Source of the DNA: Candidatus Bipolaricaulota bacterium | GTDB taxonomy: Bacteria; Bipolaricaulota; Bipolaricaulia; UBA7950; UBA9294 | Length of the DNA stretch: 64,000 bases | Assembly (NCBI GenBank): GCA_028277345.1 | Contig: JANQGM010000040.1 | Location: 62,001-126,000, forward strand | Reading direction: 5' to 3' | Shown: piece by piece, positions 10,298-19,920 of the stretch | How the letters are laid out: each line of letters starts with the position of its first letter | Position numbering within the stretch: the stretch's first letter is position 1 | Notes under the pieces: model-generated | Told to the model about the DNA's origin: nothing | Database searches by the model: none | Seen by the model: only the letters and a program-made list of their open reading frames with translations | Translations under genes and position numbers: made by a program

Positions 10298-10336
10298 ATT
10301 CTATAAGTTGTCAGACCGTCCGACAACTGGTATCCT
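10298..10336. promoter_or_regulatory. Overlapping divergent sigma70-type promoters with 23-bp palindromic operator (10306-10328)
   Basis: Plus: TTGTCA (10308-10313)-17-TATCCT (10331-10336). Minus: TTGTCG (10326-10321)-17-TAGAAT (10303-10298). Palindrome AGTTGTCAGACCGTCCGACAACT spans both -35 boxes. Confidence 0.65.
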
Positions 10337-10383
10337 TCCACTCGTCTAGAAATGAGGTTGATCCTGATGGGAATGGAGGTTTC

Positions 10384-11709
10384 ATGACTCTTAGAATTGA
10401 CAATCTCAGGGTGTGGGACGGCCGGAACGCCACCTTTGACGACGTTTCGTTGGTCATCGATGGGGATCGGATTGCTCAAATCGCTCCCCACTCCCGTACA
10501 CCTGCGACGCCGGCGGACGAGGTTCTCGATGGACGCGGCAAGCTCGCCCTTCCGGGCCTTGTCAATGCGCATACCCACTTGTACAGCAGTCTGGCGCGGG
10601 GAATGGCGGTCAGCCCCTTTGATCCCGGCTCCTTCACCCAGATCCTCGAACAGTTGTGGTGGAAACTCGACAAGGCGCTTGATCCGGAATCCGTTCGGAC
10701 CAGCGCATTGATCGGAGCCATGGAGGCGGCCCGATGCGGAGTCACGACGTTGATCGATCATCACGCCAGCCCCAACGCCATCCCCGATTCGCTCGATGCC
10801 TTGAAGGAAACGGTCACTGAGGGCGTCGGATTGCGAGGCGTCTTTTGCTACGAGCTCTCCGACCGCGATGGTCTCGATCGCCGCGATCAGGGCATTCGCG
10901 AGAATGTTCGCTTCCTGTCCCAGCCGACCTCCAGTCACATCGGCGCTCAATTCGGCATCCATGCCTCGTTTACCGTCTCCGATGAAACGCTTGAACGGGT
11001 TGCCGACTCCATTCCCGAGGATGCGGGGGTTCACATCCACGTTGCTGAGGGACCGGAGGACGAGGTTCAGTGCGAGGCCGCGCATGGCGAGCGGATCGTC
11101 CATCGGCTCGATCGTTTCGGGCTGCTAAAGCCTCAGTCCATTCTCGCCCATTGCTTGCACATCAATGACGATGAGCGAGCGCTTCTTGCTGAACGCGACG
11201 CCATCGTCGTTCACAATCCGCGATCGAACATGAACAACGCCGTCGGGCTGTTTGACATGGACGCGTTCCTGGATGCCAACGTCCTCACCGGGCTCGGCAC
11301 GGACGGCCTGGGGGCCAACATGCTGGCCGAGTTGTTCACGGCGGGCATCCTTCAGAAACACAGCCGAGGCAACCCCTTGGCCGGCGGTTTCGATGCTTTG
11401 TACCGCCTCTTGTTCGTGAACAATCCCGCCATTGCCTCCCGCTTCCTGAATGCCGATCTCGGAGGACTCGCCGAGGGATCGCCGGCGGATGTGATCCTGT
11501 TGGACTATGCTCCACCGACTCCCTTGGACGCTGGGAATGCGCTGGGACATCTGCTGTTTGGCACCGCCGTTCATTCCCTGTGCGTGACTGATTCCTTCGT
11601 CGGCGGACGTCCCATTCTGCGAAACCGAGCGTTTGTTGATTTGGATGAAGAGGCGGTCTATGCGCGCGCACGCGAGTGCGCGGCCTCTCTGTGGAAGAGA
11701 CTAGGATAG
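10384..11709 (+). CDS. ssnA: SsnA-like putative aminohydrolase (amidohydrolase superfamily)
   Basis: LPGLVNAHTHLYSSLARGM...CGVTTLIDHHASPNAI...GLRGVFCYELSDRDG; followed directly by a YgfK homologue, as in E. coli. Confidence 0.88.
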   Translation: MTLRIDNLRVWDGRNATFDDVSLVIDGDRIAQIAPHSRTPATPADEVLDGRGKLALPGLVNAHTHLYSSLARGMAVSPFDPGSFTQILEQLWWKLDKALDPESVRTSALIGAMEAARCGVTTLIDHHASPNAIPDSLDALKETVTEGVGLRGVFCYELSDRDGLDRRDQGIRENVRFLSQPTSSHIGAQFGIHASFTVSDETLERVADSIPEDAGVHIHVAEGPEDEVQCEAAHGERIVHRLDRFGLLKPQSILAHCLHINDDERALLAERDAIVVHNPRSNMNNAVGLFDMDAFLDANVLTGLGTDGLGANMLAELFTAGILQKHSRGNPLAGGFDALYRLLFVNNPAIASRFLNADLGGLAEGSPADVILLDYAPPTPLDAGNALGHLLFGTAVHSLCVTDSFVGGRPILRNRAFVDLDEEAVYARARECAASLWKRLG

Positions 11710-11719
11710 GAAGGTAGTC

Positions 11720-14700
11720 ATGAGCGAACACATGCGTCCCATCCCCTTCGATGTCCTCCTGGACTGGATTCTCGGCGAATACGCGTCGCACCGTTCCATC
11801 TTCGGAGTTCCCGACTCGCTGTTCTTCCGTCCGGATTCCCATGACGGAATGGCGACCGAGCTGTTCGGAGATCGTTTGGCCACCCCCATCGGGCCCGCTG
11901 CCGGTCCCCACACTCAATTGACCCAGAATATCCTCAGTTCGTGGCTGACCGGCGGACGTTTCATCGAACTCAAGACCGTTCAGATCATGGACGAACTGGA
12001 GATTCCGCGCCCATGCATCGATCTGGCGGATGAGGGCTACAACGTGGAGTGGTCGCAGGAGCTCCGCCTCCAGGAGTCCGTCCTGGAGTACGTCAAGGCT
12101 TGGGTGCTCGTCCGCGTTCTTCGGCATCTGCTCAAGCTTGAGGACACGCCCTTCGGCACGATCTTCAACATGAGCGTGGGATACAACCTCGAAGGCATTC
12201 TCAGCCCGCCGATGCAATCGTTTATGGCGCGGTTGGAGAACGCGGCCGACGACCTGATCCCCTTCCGGAAGGCATTGCAAACGTCCTATCCCCAGTTTGC
12301 CGATCTGGAGATTCCGGACCGAATCGTCAATTCGGTCACGCTCTCCACCATGCACGGGTGTCCGCCCGATGAGATCGAGCGCATCGCCCGCTACATGATC
12401 GAAGAGCGGGGACTGCACACCACGGTGAAGCTGAATCCCACGTTGCTCGGCAAGGAGACGGTGCTTCGGACGTTGCACGACACCCTCGGCTACACCGAAA
12501 TCAGCATTCCGGATTCCGTGTTTGAACAGGATCTTGCCTATGATCGCGCCCTGTCTTTGATCCGCTCCTTGCAGGCATCCGCGAACGCAAAGGGCGTGGC
12601 CTTCGGCGTCAAGCTGTCGAATACGCTGGCCATGTCCAACCACCGACAGCTGCTTCCTGGGGACGAAATGTACATGTCGGGCCGCGCGCTGTATCCGCTG
12701 ACCGTCCAACTCTTTCAGCAGCTGCGCTCGGACATCGGATCCGATCTCTACGTCTCCTATTCCGCGGGAGCGGATGCCGTCAACCTTCCTCACCTGCTCG
12801 CGGCGGGCGCGCTGCCCGTCACGGTCGCATCGGACATCCTCAAGCCGGGAGGCTATGGGCGTTTCGAGCAGTACATCGCATCGATTCGCAACGCGCTCGC
12901 CTCGGACGGCACATCGTCCCTGCGGGACCTTGCCGCGCATCCGGACGAAGCCCTGAACCGCCTCGTCGAGGACGGCACGTCATCGCGCCGCTACAAGAAG
13001 GCCTATCACCCCGCCGACCTGCCCAAGGTCGACACGCCGCTGGAGATGTACGATTGCATCGAGGCGCCTTGCATGGCTCAGTGCGCCGTGTGCCAAGATG
13101 TCCCCGACTATGCCCATTGGATTCGAACCGGACAAATCGAACGCGCCTTGTCCGCCATCCTGCATCGGAACCCGTTGCCTGCGTGCACCGGCTATGTCTG
13201 TACGAACCTGTGCCAGACGCGCTGCACGCGCGCCAACTACGATGAACCGGTCGCCATACGTCGGCTCAAACGGTATGCCGTCGAAGCCGGCCGCCTATCG
13301 CTTGACCCCGCTCCAAGGACCTCGCATCGCGCGGCCGTTGTCGGAAGCGGGCCCGCGGGCTTGGCCGCCGCCTTTTACCTCGGACTCAGCGGCATCGACG
13401 TCACCGTTTTCGAGGCCAAGGACCGGCCCGGAGGCATGTTGGCCATCGCCCCCCATTTCCGTTTGCCCGAAGACGTTGTCGATGCGGACATCGATCGTAT
13501 TCGCGGCTTGGGCGTAACCATCCGGTGCAACCACCGCGTGACGGCCTCGCCCGAGGAGCTGTTGAACGAGGGCTACGATGCCGTGTACATCGGATGTGGC
13601 TTCTCTCGAGATGCCGGTCTTCCGATTGACGGGATCGAGACCGAGGGCGTGTGGGGCGCACTCGACCTCCTCGATCGCGTCGCCCATGGCGATGGACATG
13701 CGCTTCCTCTTGGCGAGCACGTCGTCGTCATCGGAGGCGGAAATACGGCCATGGACGCCGCTCGCACGGCACAACGGCTGACAGGCAACGCTTCGACGGT
13801 CGTGTACCGGCGCACCCAAGCTGAGATGCCGGCCGAGGAAGAAGAGCTCCACGATCTGCTTCTCGAGGGAAACCGGATTGAGGAATTAGCGATTCCTCAG
13901 CGCATCATCGCAGAGGACGGCCGCGTCAGCGGATTGGAATGCCTGCGTGCCCGCTTGGGAGACCCCGACGACAGCGGACGGCGGCGGCCCGTTCCGATCG
14001 AAGGCTCCACGTTTGTCCTCCCCGCTTCAGCGGTGATTCAAGCTGTGGGACAGGTGGCGAACACGGAATTTCTCACGTCATCCCGCCTGGTCACGCGATC
14101 GTCGGACGGCGGCATTGAGGTCGAAGCCTCGGGCCGCACACAGGTCGACAACGTTTACGCTGGCGGCGACATCGCCCGGGGTCCAGCCATCATTATTGCC
14201 GCATGTGCGGACGGGCGGCGAGCGGCCCAAGCGATGTGCAAGCAACTCAACATCGATTTCCGCGCTCCCGCGCTGCCGCCGTTCACCTTGGATGATGTCA
14301 AGCGTAGCGACCTAAAGGCCTCGCGCGTTCGGAAGATCGCCCAACACCAGCCCGACTTCCTCGATCCCCAGCTCAGAAAGGGGTTCGATCTGGTCGAGAA
14401 AACGTACTCACCCGACCGAGCCGTCGCCGAAGCCGATCGCTGCCTCCAGTGTCAACTTCTCTGCGACAAGTGCGTCGACGTCTGCCCCAATCGGGCCAAT
14501 GTCAGCCTGCGGGTGACGCCGTTCACATGCACCGTCCCTCGTTATGCCATCGGAAACGGCCAGTTGGTCGAACGCGGGACAGTCGCGGTCGGCATCCGCC
14601 AGGCACAGCAGATCCTTCACATCGACGAACTGTGCAACGAATGCGGAAATTGCGCCACCTTCTGCGTGCACGAGGGACGACCGTACCGCGATAAGCCTCG

Positions 14701-15019
14701 GCTCTTCTTGCGCAACGAGGGATTTGAGGCCGAAGACGAGAATGCCTATTGGATGAAGGGCGAGTCCTTGTCCAGCCGTGTCGATGGAGAAACCACAACG
14801 CTAACGCGTGTTCCTCAGGGTGGATGGGTCTACACCACGCCCTACCTTGAGCTCCAGCTCGACGACGATTTCGCCGTCATGCATGCGACCGTGTCGGCGT
14901 CCGCACAAGGAGAGGTCTCCCTTCAACCGATCATCGAAATGGCGTGCCTCTACAAGGCGATTCGCGCCGACGGCGACTATCTGCCAAACTCTCTGCACGT
15001 CGAAAGGGGAGATGTCTGA
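11720..15019 (+). CDS. ygfK: YgfK-like putative selenate reductase / Fe-S flavoprotein
   Basis: N-term MRPIPFDVLLDWI...SIFGVP...ATPIGPAAGPHTQLTQNILSSWLTGGRFIELKTVQI recalled as near-identical in pattern to E. coli YgfK; GltD-like GSGPAGLAAAFYLG and GGGNTAMDAARTA; C-terminal Cys clusters CLQCQLLCDKCVDVCPNR / CNECGNCATFC. Confidence 0.92.
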   Translation: MSEHMRPIPFDVLLDWILGEYASHRSIFGVPDSLFFRPDSHDGMATELFGDRLATPIGPAAGPHTQLTQNILSSWLTGGRFIELKTVQIMDELEIPRPCIDLADEGYNVEWSQELRLQESVLEYVKAWVLVRVLRHLLKLEDTPFGTIFNMSVGYNLEGILSPPMQSFMARLENAADDLIPFRKALQTSYPQFADLEIPDRIVNSVTLSTMHGCPPDEIERIARYMIEERGLHTTVKLNPTLLGKETVLRTLHDTLGYTEISIPDSVFEQDLAYDRALSLIRSLQASANAKGVAFGVKLSNTLAMSNHRQLLPGDEMYMSGRALYPLTVQLFQQLRSDIGSDLYVSYSAGADAVNLPHLLAAGALPVTVASDILKPGGYGRFEQYIASIRNALASDGTSSLRDLAAHPDEALNRLVEDGTSSRRYKKAYHPADLPKVDTPLEMYDCIEAPCMAQCAVCQDVPDYAHWIRTGQIERALSAILHRNPLPACTGYVCTNLCQTRCTRANYDEPVAIRRLKRYAVEAGRLSLDPAPRTSHRAAVVGSGPAGLAAAFYLGLSGIDVTVFEAKDRPGGMLAIAPHFRLPEDVVDADIDRIRGLGVTIRCNHRVTASPEELLNEGYDAVYIGCGFSRDAGLPIDGIETEGVWGALDLLDRVAHGDGHALPLGEHVVVIGGGNTAMDAARTAQRLTGNASTVVYRRTQAEMPAEEEELHDLLLEGNRIEELAIPQRIIAEDGRVSGLECLRARLGDPDDSGRRRPVPIEGSTFVLPASAVIQAVGQVANTEFLTSSRLVTRSSDGGIEVEASGRTQVDNVYAGGDIARGPAIIIAACADGRRAAQAMCKQLNIDFRAPALPPFTLDDVKRSDLKASRVRKIAQHQPDFLDPQLRKGFDLVEKTYSPDRAVAEADRCLQCQLLCDKCVDVCPNRANVSLRVTPFTCTVPRYAIGNGQLVERGTVAVGIRQAQQILHIDELCNECGNCATFCVHEGRPYRDKPRLFLRNEGFEAEDENAYWMKGESLSSRVDGETTTLTRVPQGGWVYTTPYLELQLDDDFAVMHATVSASAQGEVSLQPIIEMACLYKAIRADGDYLPNSLHVERGDV

Positions 15020-16260
15020 TGGGAACGATTCGCGGTCTTCATTGCGTCACGTGTGGCGCGGCCTACGGCCCGAATGACGTGGAGTACACGTGCCCCAGCT
15101 GTGGACCACGCCGGGGAACGCTTGAGGTTCGATACGACTACGAGACCTTGAAGGCGTCGCTGGACCGCGACGCGTTTCAGCGCTCGGGGCCACGATCTCA
15201 ATGGCGGTATTTGCCGCTGCTGCCTGTGGAATCCGACGCGTATATTCAACCGCTTCGCGTCGGGTGGACGCCCCTTTACAACGTCTCCGATGTGGCGGCT
15301 CGATTGGGGCTTTCCGCGCTCTACATCAAGGACGATGGGCAGAATCCCACGGCATCCTACAAAGATCGCGCGAGCTCCGTCGTCGTGATCAAGGCGCAAG
15401 AAAAGAACAAGCCCGTGGTCACCTGCGCCTCGACGGGGAACGCCGCCAGTTCATTGGCAGGATTCGCCGCCTCGACATCGCTGGAGACGGTGATCTTCGT
15501 GCCCGAAACCGCGCCCGAAGCCAAGGTTGCGCAACTGTTGGTGTACGGTGCCCGCGTCTTCCTCGTCAAGGGATCGTACGATGTGGCCTATGACCTCGCC
15601 GCCGAAGCCGCCGAGGCCTTCGGGTGGTACAACCGATCGGCCGCCGTCAATCCGTTTATGGTCGAAGGCAAGAAGACGGGCGCTCTTGAACTCGCCGAGC
15701 AGCTCAACTGGCAAGTGCCCGACGTTGTCTTCGTCGGCGTCGGCGACGGCTCTGTCATCAGCGGTATCTGCAAGGGCTTTGCGGAGTTGAAGATGCTCGG
15801 CTGGATCGATCGAATCCCTGAGGTTGTCGGCGTACAGGCGGAGGGCTCCGCTCCCATCGCTGTGGCCTTCGCCGCCTACGACGGGAAGGATGTCTGGTTC
15901 GAAGACATCGAAGCCGCCACTGTCGCGGACAGTATCTGCGTTGGCAAGCCGCGAGACATCATCAAGGCAGTGAAATACGTGCACACGCACGGCGGCCGGT
16001 ATGTGACCGTGTCGGATGAGGCCATTCTGGACGCCATCATCCGCCTGGCTCGCGAAACCGGCGTGTTCGCTGAGCCGGCGGGAGCCGCCGCCTATGCGGG
16101 GCTGCTGGCGTGCGCGGCAGCCGGCGAACTTGAAGGAGCGTCGGCGGGCGTCTTCATCACAGGAAACGGCCTCAAGGATGTGTCCTCGGCGAGACAGGTC
16201 GTCGGCACCCCCACCATCGTTGAACCGTCTCTGCGCGCCATTGAGGAGCACCTCAAATGA
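15019..16260 (+). CDS. Threonine synthase-like PLP-dependent enzyme with N-terminal zinc ribbon
   Basis: CVTCGAAYGPNDVEYTCPSC; DDGQNPTASYKDRASSVVV (PLP Lys); ASTGNAASSLAGFAA. TGATG overlap with ygfK. Confidence 0.85.
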   Translation: MGTIRGLHCVTCGAAYGPNDVEYTCPSCGPRRGTLEVRYDYETLKASLDRDAFQRSGPRSQWRYLPLLPVESDAYIQPLRVGWTPLYNVSDVAARLGLSALYIKDDGQNPTASYKDRASSVVVIKAQEKNKPVVTCASTGNAASSLAGFAASTSLETVIFVPETAPEAKVAQLLVYGARVFLVKGSYDVAYDLAAEAAEAFGWYNRSAAVNPFMVEGKKTGALELAEQLNWQVPDVVFVGVGDGSVISGICKGFAELKMLGWIDRIPEVVGVQAEGSAPIAVAFAAYDGKDVWFEDIEAATVADSICVGKPRDIIKAVKYVHTHGGRYVTVSDEAILDAIIRLARETGVFAEPAGAAAYAGLLACAAAGELEGASAGVFITGNGLKDVSSARQVVGTPTIVEPSLRAIEEHLK

Positions 16261-16727
16261 AAATCGCCTGCACCATTAACGGAAAACGCGTTGAAATGGA
16301 TATCGACCCAAGGCTTCGGCTCCTGGACATGCTGCGCGAGACCCTTCACCTGACCGGAACGAAGGAAGGCTGCGGAGAGGGTGAATGCGGCGCCTGCACG
16401 GTCTTGATGGATGGCGCTGCCGTGAACTCCTGTTTGGTGCCTGCGCCTCAAGCGGACGGAACCGAAATCCTGACCATCGAAGGACTTGCGGAGGACGGAA
16501 CGCTCCACCCCATCCAGCAAGCCTATGTCGACACCGGCGGCGTTCAGTGCGGGTTCTGCACTCCCGGATTCATCATGGCGACCTATGCACTGCTGCTCGA
16601 ATCGCCCGACCCAACCGAGGAGGAGATCCTTTCCGGACTCGAGGGGAATCTATGCCGCTGCACAGGGTACTCCAAGATCGTCGAGGCCGTTCACCTGGCC
16701 GCCGAAAGGATGAGGAAGGTCGCATGA
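16257..16727 (+). CDS. Second [2Fe-2S] small subunit of a molybdenum hydroxylase
   Basis: GCGEGECGACTVLMDG...CGFCTPGFIM...GNLCRCTGYSKIV. Confidence 0.94.
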   Translation: MKIACTINGKRVEMDIDPRLRLLDMLRETLHLTGTKEGCGEGECGACTVLMDGAAVNSCLVPAPQADGTEILTIEGLAEDGTLHPIQQAYVDTGGVQCGFCTPGFIMATYALLLESPDPTEEEILSGLEGNLCRCTGYSKIVEAVHLAAERMRKVA

Positions 16728-17326
16728 TCCAACCCGTCGTCCTGGCCGCAGGGCGAAGTACGAGGATGGGCGCCAACAAGGCCCTATTGAACCTTGACGG
16801 CCTCCCGGCATTGACCCGCTTGCTCGAGGCGCTAAAGGAGGCGGGCTTGTCGAATCCCATCGTCGTGCTTGGCGATCATGCCCAGGACATCCGGCGCGCC
16901 GTCCCTCTCGGGGGCTGCCATGTGGTCATCAACGACGATCCAGACGCGGGCATGAGCCGTTCGCTTCGGTTGGGAATCGAGAGCGTATCGACGTCAGCCT
17001 GGGGCGCCCTGCTCTTTCTCGTCGACATGCCGTTCATGTCGGCCGACTCCATCCGCGCCGTCACGAACGCGTCGACGGAAGGCACACGCCTCGCCGCCGC
17101 CTTCTACAAGACCAAGCGGGGGTTCCCCGTCTTCTTTCACCGAACGACGTTTCGCACGTTGATCGAATCGCTTCATGGCGACGAGGGCGGTCGCCATTAT
17201 CTCCAGCGACACCGCCATGACGTGCGGAAAGTCCCTGTTCAGGATCCAGGGTGTGTGTACGATATCGATCGTCCGGAAGACATCGATGCGTGGAAAGGAG
17301 AACGCGAATGCACTATCAACGGCTAG
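16724..17326 (+). CDS. MobA/MocA-like nucleotidyltransferase (YgfJ-like), molybdenum cofactor maturation
   Basis: MIQPVVLAAGRSTRMGANKALLNLDG; LFLVDMPFMSADSI; 4-bp ATGA overlap with the upstream subunit gene. Confidence 0.85.
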   Translation: MIQPVVLAAGRSTRMGANKALLNLDGLPALTRLLEALKEAGLSNPIVVLGDHAQDIRRAVPLGGCHVVINDDPDAGMSRSLRLGIESVSTSAWGALLFLVDMPFMSADSIRAVTNASTEGTRLAAAFYKTKRGFPVFFHRTTFRTLIESLHGDEGGRHYLQRHRHDVRKVPVQDPGCVYDIDRPEDIDAWKGERECTING

Positions 17327-18138
17327 CGAGCGAGCGTGAACTGCTCGACGGACTCGCCCAACCCCATGCCGCCATCCTCTGCGGAGGGACGGACGCCATG
17401 ATCAAGATACGGGCCGGGCTGCTCAATCCCTCGCTCGTGTTGGATGTCAGCCGCATCGAATCGCTACGGGGCATACGCCGGAATGGCGATGCGGTCGAAA
17501 TCGGCGCCGCAACCTCTGAAACCGAGATTCTTCGGTCTCCGCTCGTCCGAGACACCCTGCCCCTCCTCGGACAGGTTCTCGTTCAACTGGGCTCGGTTCA
17601 GATTCGGAACCGAGGAACGCTGGGCGGCAACATCGTCAATGCTTCCCCGGCCGCTGACAGTGCCATCCCACTTCTTCTGTTCGACACGGAGATTCAGATC
17701 GTCGATCGATCCGAGGAACGGTGGATGCCATTGGAATCCTTCTTCATCGGTCCTGGCAAGACAGCACTGGAATCCGGCCAGTTCATTCGAACGCTGCGCA
17801 TTCCGATCCCACGCGAGGGCGGCGGCTCGAGCTTCCACAAGGTCGGAAAGCGGAATGCGCTCACCATTGCCATTGCGTCATTGGGGTCACTGATTTGGAC
17901 GACCGAGGGAACAATCAGCGAGGCACGGCTTGCCGTGGGATCCGTGGCTCCGACGCCGGCTCGGCTGCGATCCGTTGAGTCGGCACTTCGTGGGCGCATG
18001 CTGGACGATGCGCTGGTCGCAGACGCGCGTCAGCTCATTACGTCATCGATCTCCCCCATTTCCGATGTTCGCGCAAGCGCCGAGTACCGAAAGAACGTTA
18101 TCGGCGATCTGCTCGTGCGCGCGCTCGAAGCGCTGTAG
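17308..18138 (+). CDS. Second FAD-binding subunit of a molybdenum hydroxylase
   Basis: MHYQRLASERELL...CGGTDAMIKIRAG...QIRNRGTLGGNIVNASPAADS. Confidence 0.92.
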   Translation: MHYQRLASERELLDGLAQPHAAILCGGTDAMIKIRAGLLNPSLVLDVSRIESLRGIRRNGDAVEIGAATSETEILRSPLVRDTLPLLGQVLVQLGSVQIRNRGTLGGNIVNASPAADSAIPLLLFDTEIQIVDRSEERWMPLESFFIGPGKTALESGQFIRTLRIPIPREGGGSSFHKVGKRNALTIAIASLGSLIWTTEGTISEARLAVGSVAPTPARLRSVESALRGRMLDDALVADARQLITSSISPISDVRASAEYRKNVIGDLLVRALEAL

Positions 18139-18186
18139 CCACTCTTCGCATTGGTCGCCACATCGAGTAGGCTGTTCTAGGAGGTT

Positions 18187-18600
18187 ATGATGCAAAAGTC
18201 GATCATACGACGAACAACGCTGGTCATCGTCATGCTTTTCGGTCTGCTGGGATCGGTCGCCGGCTGTTTCCTGCTTCCCAATCGTGCGCCGTCAGCATCG
18301 TTTGTCGTCGTCTACAATGTCGACGCCGATGTCTTGGTCGTTGATTTGGATGCGAGTTCGTCGGACGACCCGGATGGCGACCCCATCACGTCCTATCTGT
18401 GGACATTCGGAGACGATGTCGACATCATCACGCCGCTGGATTATTCCAAGTCCGTTGCCGTTCCCGTTCTGCAGGTGAGGTATCCCGCCGAAGGCGAATA
18501 CACGATTCAACTGTTGGTTATCGATGAACGAGGCGCCACATCCGCCCCTGTGACTCAGACGATCATGTTGCCGAATCTGCCTGTCGCACCGACGCCTTAG
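18187..18600 (+). CDS. PKD-domain lipoprotein
   Basis: Signal peptide with lipobox LLGSVAGC; DASSSDDPDGDPITSYLWTFGD...YPAEGEYTIQLLVIDERG. Confidence 0.8.
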   Translation: MMQKSIIRRTTLVIVMLFGLLGSVAGCFLLPNRAPSASFVVVYNVDADVLVVDLDASSSDDPDGDPITSYLWTFGDDVDIITPLDYSKSVAVPVLQVRYPAEGEYTIQLLVIDERGATSAPVTQTIMLPNLPVAPTP

Positions 18601-18602
18601 CA

Positions 18603-19031
18603 TTACCAGTCCGGCGACGATCGTTTGGAATAGTAGGTGATGTCGGGATGGCCGATGTACCCAAGCGATTCGAAGAATCGTTTGGATGCGTCGTTGCCCC
18701 CCTCGATCAGGCACGTGATGATGTGAATGCCAAGGGCATGTAGTCGTGATTCGACCGCCGCCACCAAGTCCCGACCAATGCCGCGTTTTCGATACTCAGG
18801 GAGGACGGCCAATCGATTGATCCATCCCTTGCGACCGTCGTGTGTTCCCAGGACAACGCCAATGAGCTGTCCGGCCTCTTCGGCTCCCAGGAAGACGGCC
18901 GTTCCCTGCGTCATCTCACGACGCACGCGGGCTTCCGCGTCCCTTCCCTGAGGGCGGAACGGCAATTCGGCACGAGCCCATATGTCATACAACGCCACAT
19001 AGTCCTCACCGGTCAACGATCGAATGCGCAT
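18603..19031 (-). CDS. GNAT-family N-acetyltransferase
   Basis: INRLAVLPEYRKRGIGRDLVAAVESRL acetyl-CoA binding motif. Confidence 0.87.
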   Translation of the reverse strand: MRIRSLTGEDYVALYDIWARAELPFRPQGRDAEARVRREMTQGTAVFLGAEEAGQLIGVVLGTHDGRKGWINRLAVLPEYRKRGIGRDLVAAVESRLHALGIHIITCLIEGGNDASKRFFESLGYIGHPDITYYSKRSSPDW

Positions 19032-19176
19032 CGCACCTCCCCGATGAGCATATCCCGCGGTATCTCATTCTCAAAACGCTCCGAACGAACGAGGACACAA
19101 CTCCCGTTTCCAGCGGTCGAACGCCCTCCCTCGGCCCCTTTGCATAGACTACAGTTAGCCTGAAAAAGGAGACAAT

Positions 19177-19767
19177 GTGCCCAAACGCGGGATGATCTTA
19201 GCTTTGATCGCGGTCCTCGCCGGTCTGTGTTCAGCATCCGCTGAACAAGCACCGGCGCTCTTCTCCATCGGATTCGGCGTTGGCGTTCCCTACGAGTGGC
19301 CGGTGGATTGGGCGGGATCGTTTTCCTATATCACCACCGAAGCCTTCTTGTCTCCCAATCTGACGGCTGTCCTCGATCTGGGAACCTATCCTCCCGAGTT
19401 TCCCAACCTCTTTGAAGTCACGGCGGGGCTGCTGGTCAAAGCATGGGTTGGGCCGGTCAATGCCTTTGCTGGGGGCGGGTTCACGTGGCAGTGGCGCCGC
19501 GTGGGATCCGTTTGGGGGTACAACCCGCACTTCACGCTCAAGGGCGGGTTTCAAGTCTGGGTTTTGGATTCCCTCGCCCTGATCGCCCAATTCCGCACCC
19601 ATGAACCCATTCCCATCCAATGGACGTTTTCGCCCGAGCTTTCGCTGGGCATGACATTGGCCATCGGATCCGGTCGGCCCGATCCCTTGGTTTACGACCC
19701 CGCCACGCTCTGGTTCATCGTAGGGTTGGGCGTCGCTGCCATGATCGCGTTCCTCCCACGGCAGTAG
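19177..19767 (+). CDS. Secreted/membrane protein of unknown function with N-terminal signal sequence and C-terminal TM segment
   Basis: Intact ORF with N-terminal hydrophobic segment ALIAVLAGLCSASAEQ and C-terminal LWFIVGLGVAAMIAFL; Gly/aromatic-rich middle. Confidence 0.6.
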   Translation: MPKRGMILALIAVLAGLCSASAEQAPALFSIGFGVGVPYEWPVDWAGSFSYITTEAFLSPNLTAVLDLGTYPPEFPNLFEVTAGLLVKAWVGPVNAFAGGGFTWQWRRVGSVWGYNPHFTLKGGFQVWVLDSLALIAQFRTHEPIPIQWTFSPELSLGMTLAIGSGRPDPLVYDPATLWFIVGLGVAAMIAFLPRQ

Positions 19768-19920
19768 GACGGCGTCTCGGCGCTTCTTTGCAGACACCCC
19801 CGGCGACTGCTAATCAGCTCCATTTCCCTCTTCATTTCCCGATCCCGTTGTGCTATACTCTAGGTTGCACACGACGAGTGATTGAAAACGATAACGTATA
19901 GGTGTTTAGAACGTCCCAAG

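Noticed and set aside
10203-10383. Possible purine riboswitch before the transporter or ssnA genes
   Set aside because: Looked for a three-way junction core; found only a short hairpin and a DNA palindrome that fits promoter/operator geometry better.
11336-12940. 534-aa minus-strand ORF
   Set aside because: Shadow ORF opposite ssnA/ygfK in high-GC coding DNA; low-complexity Arg/His-rich composition.
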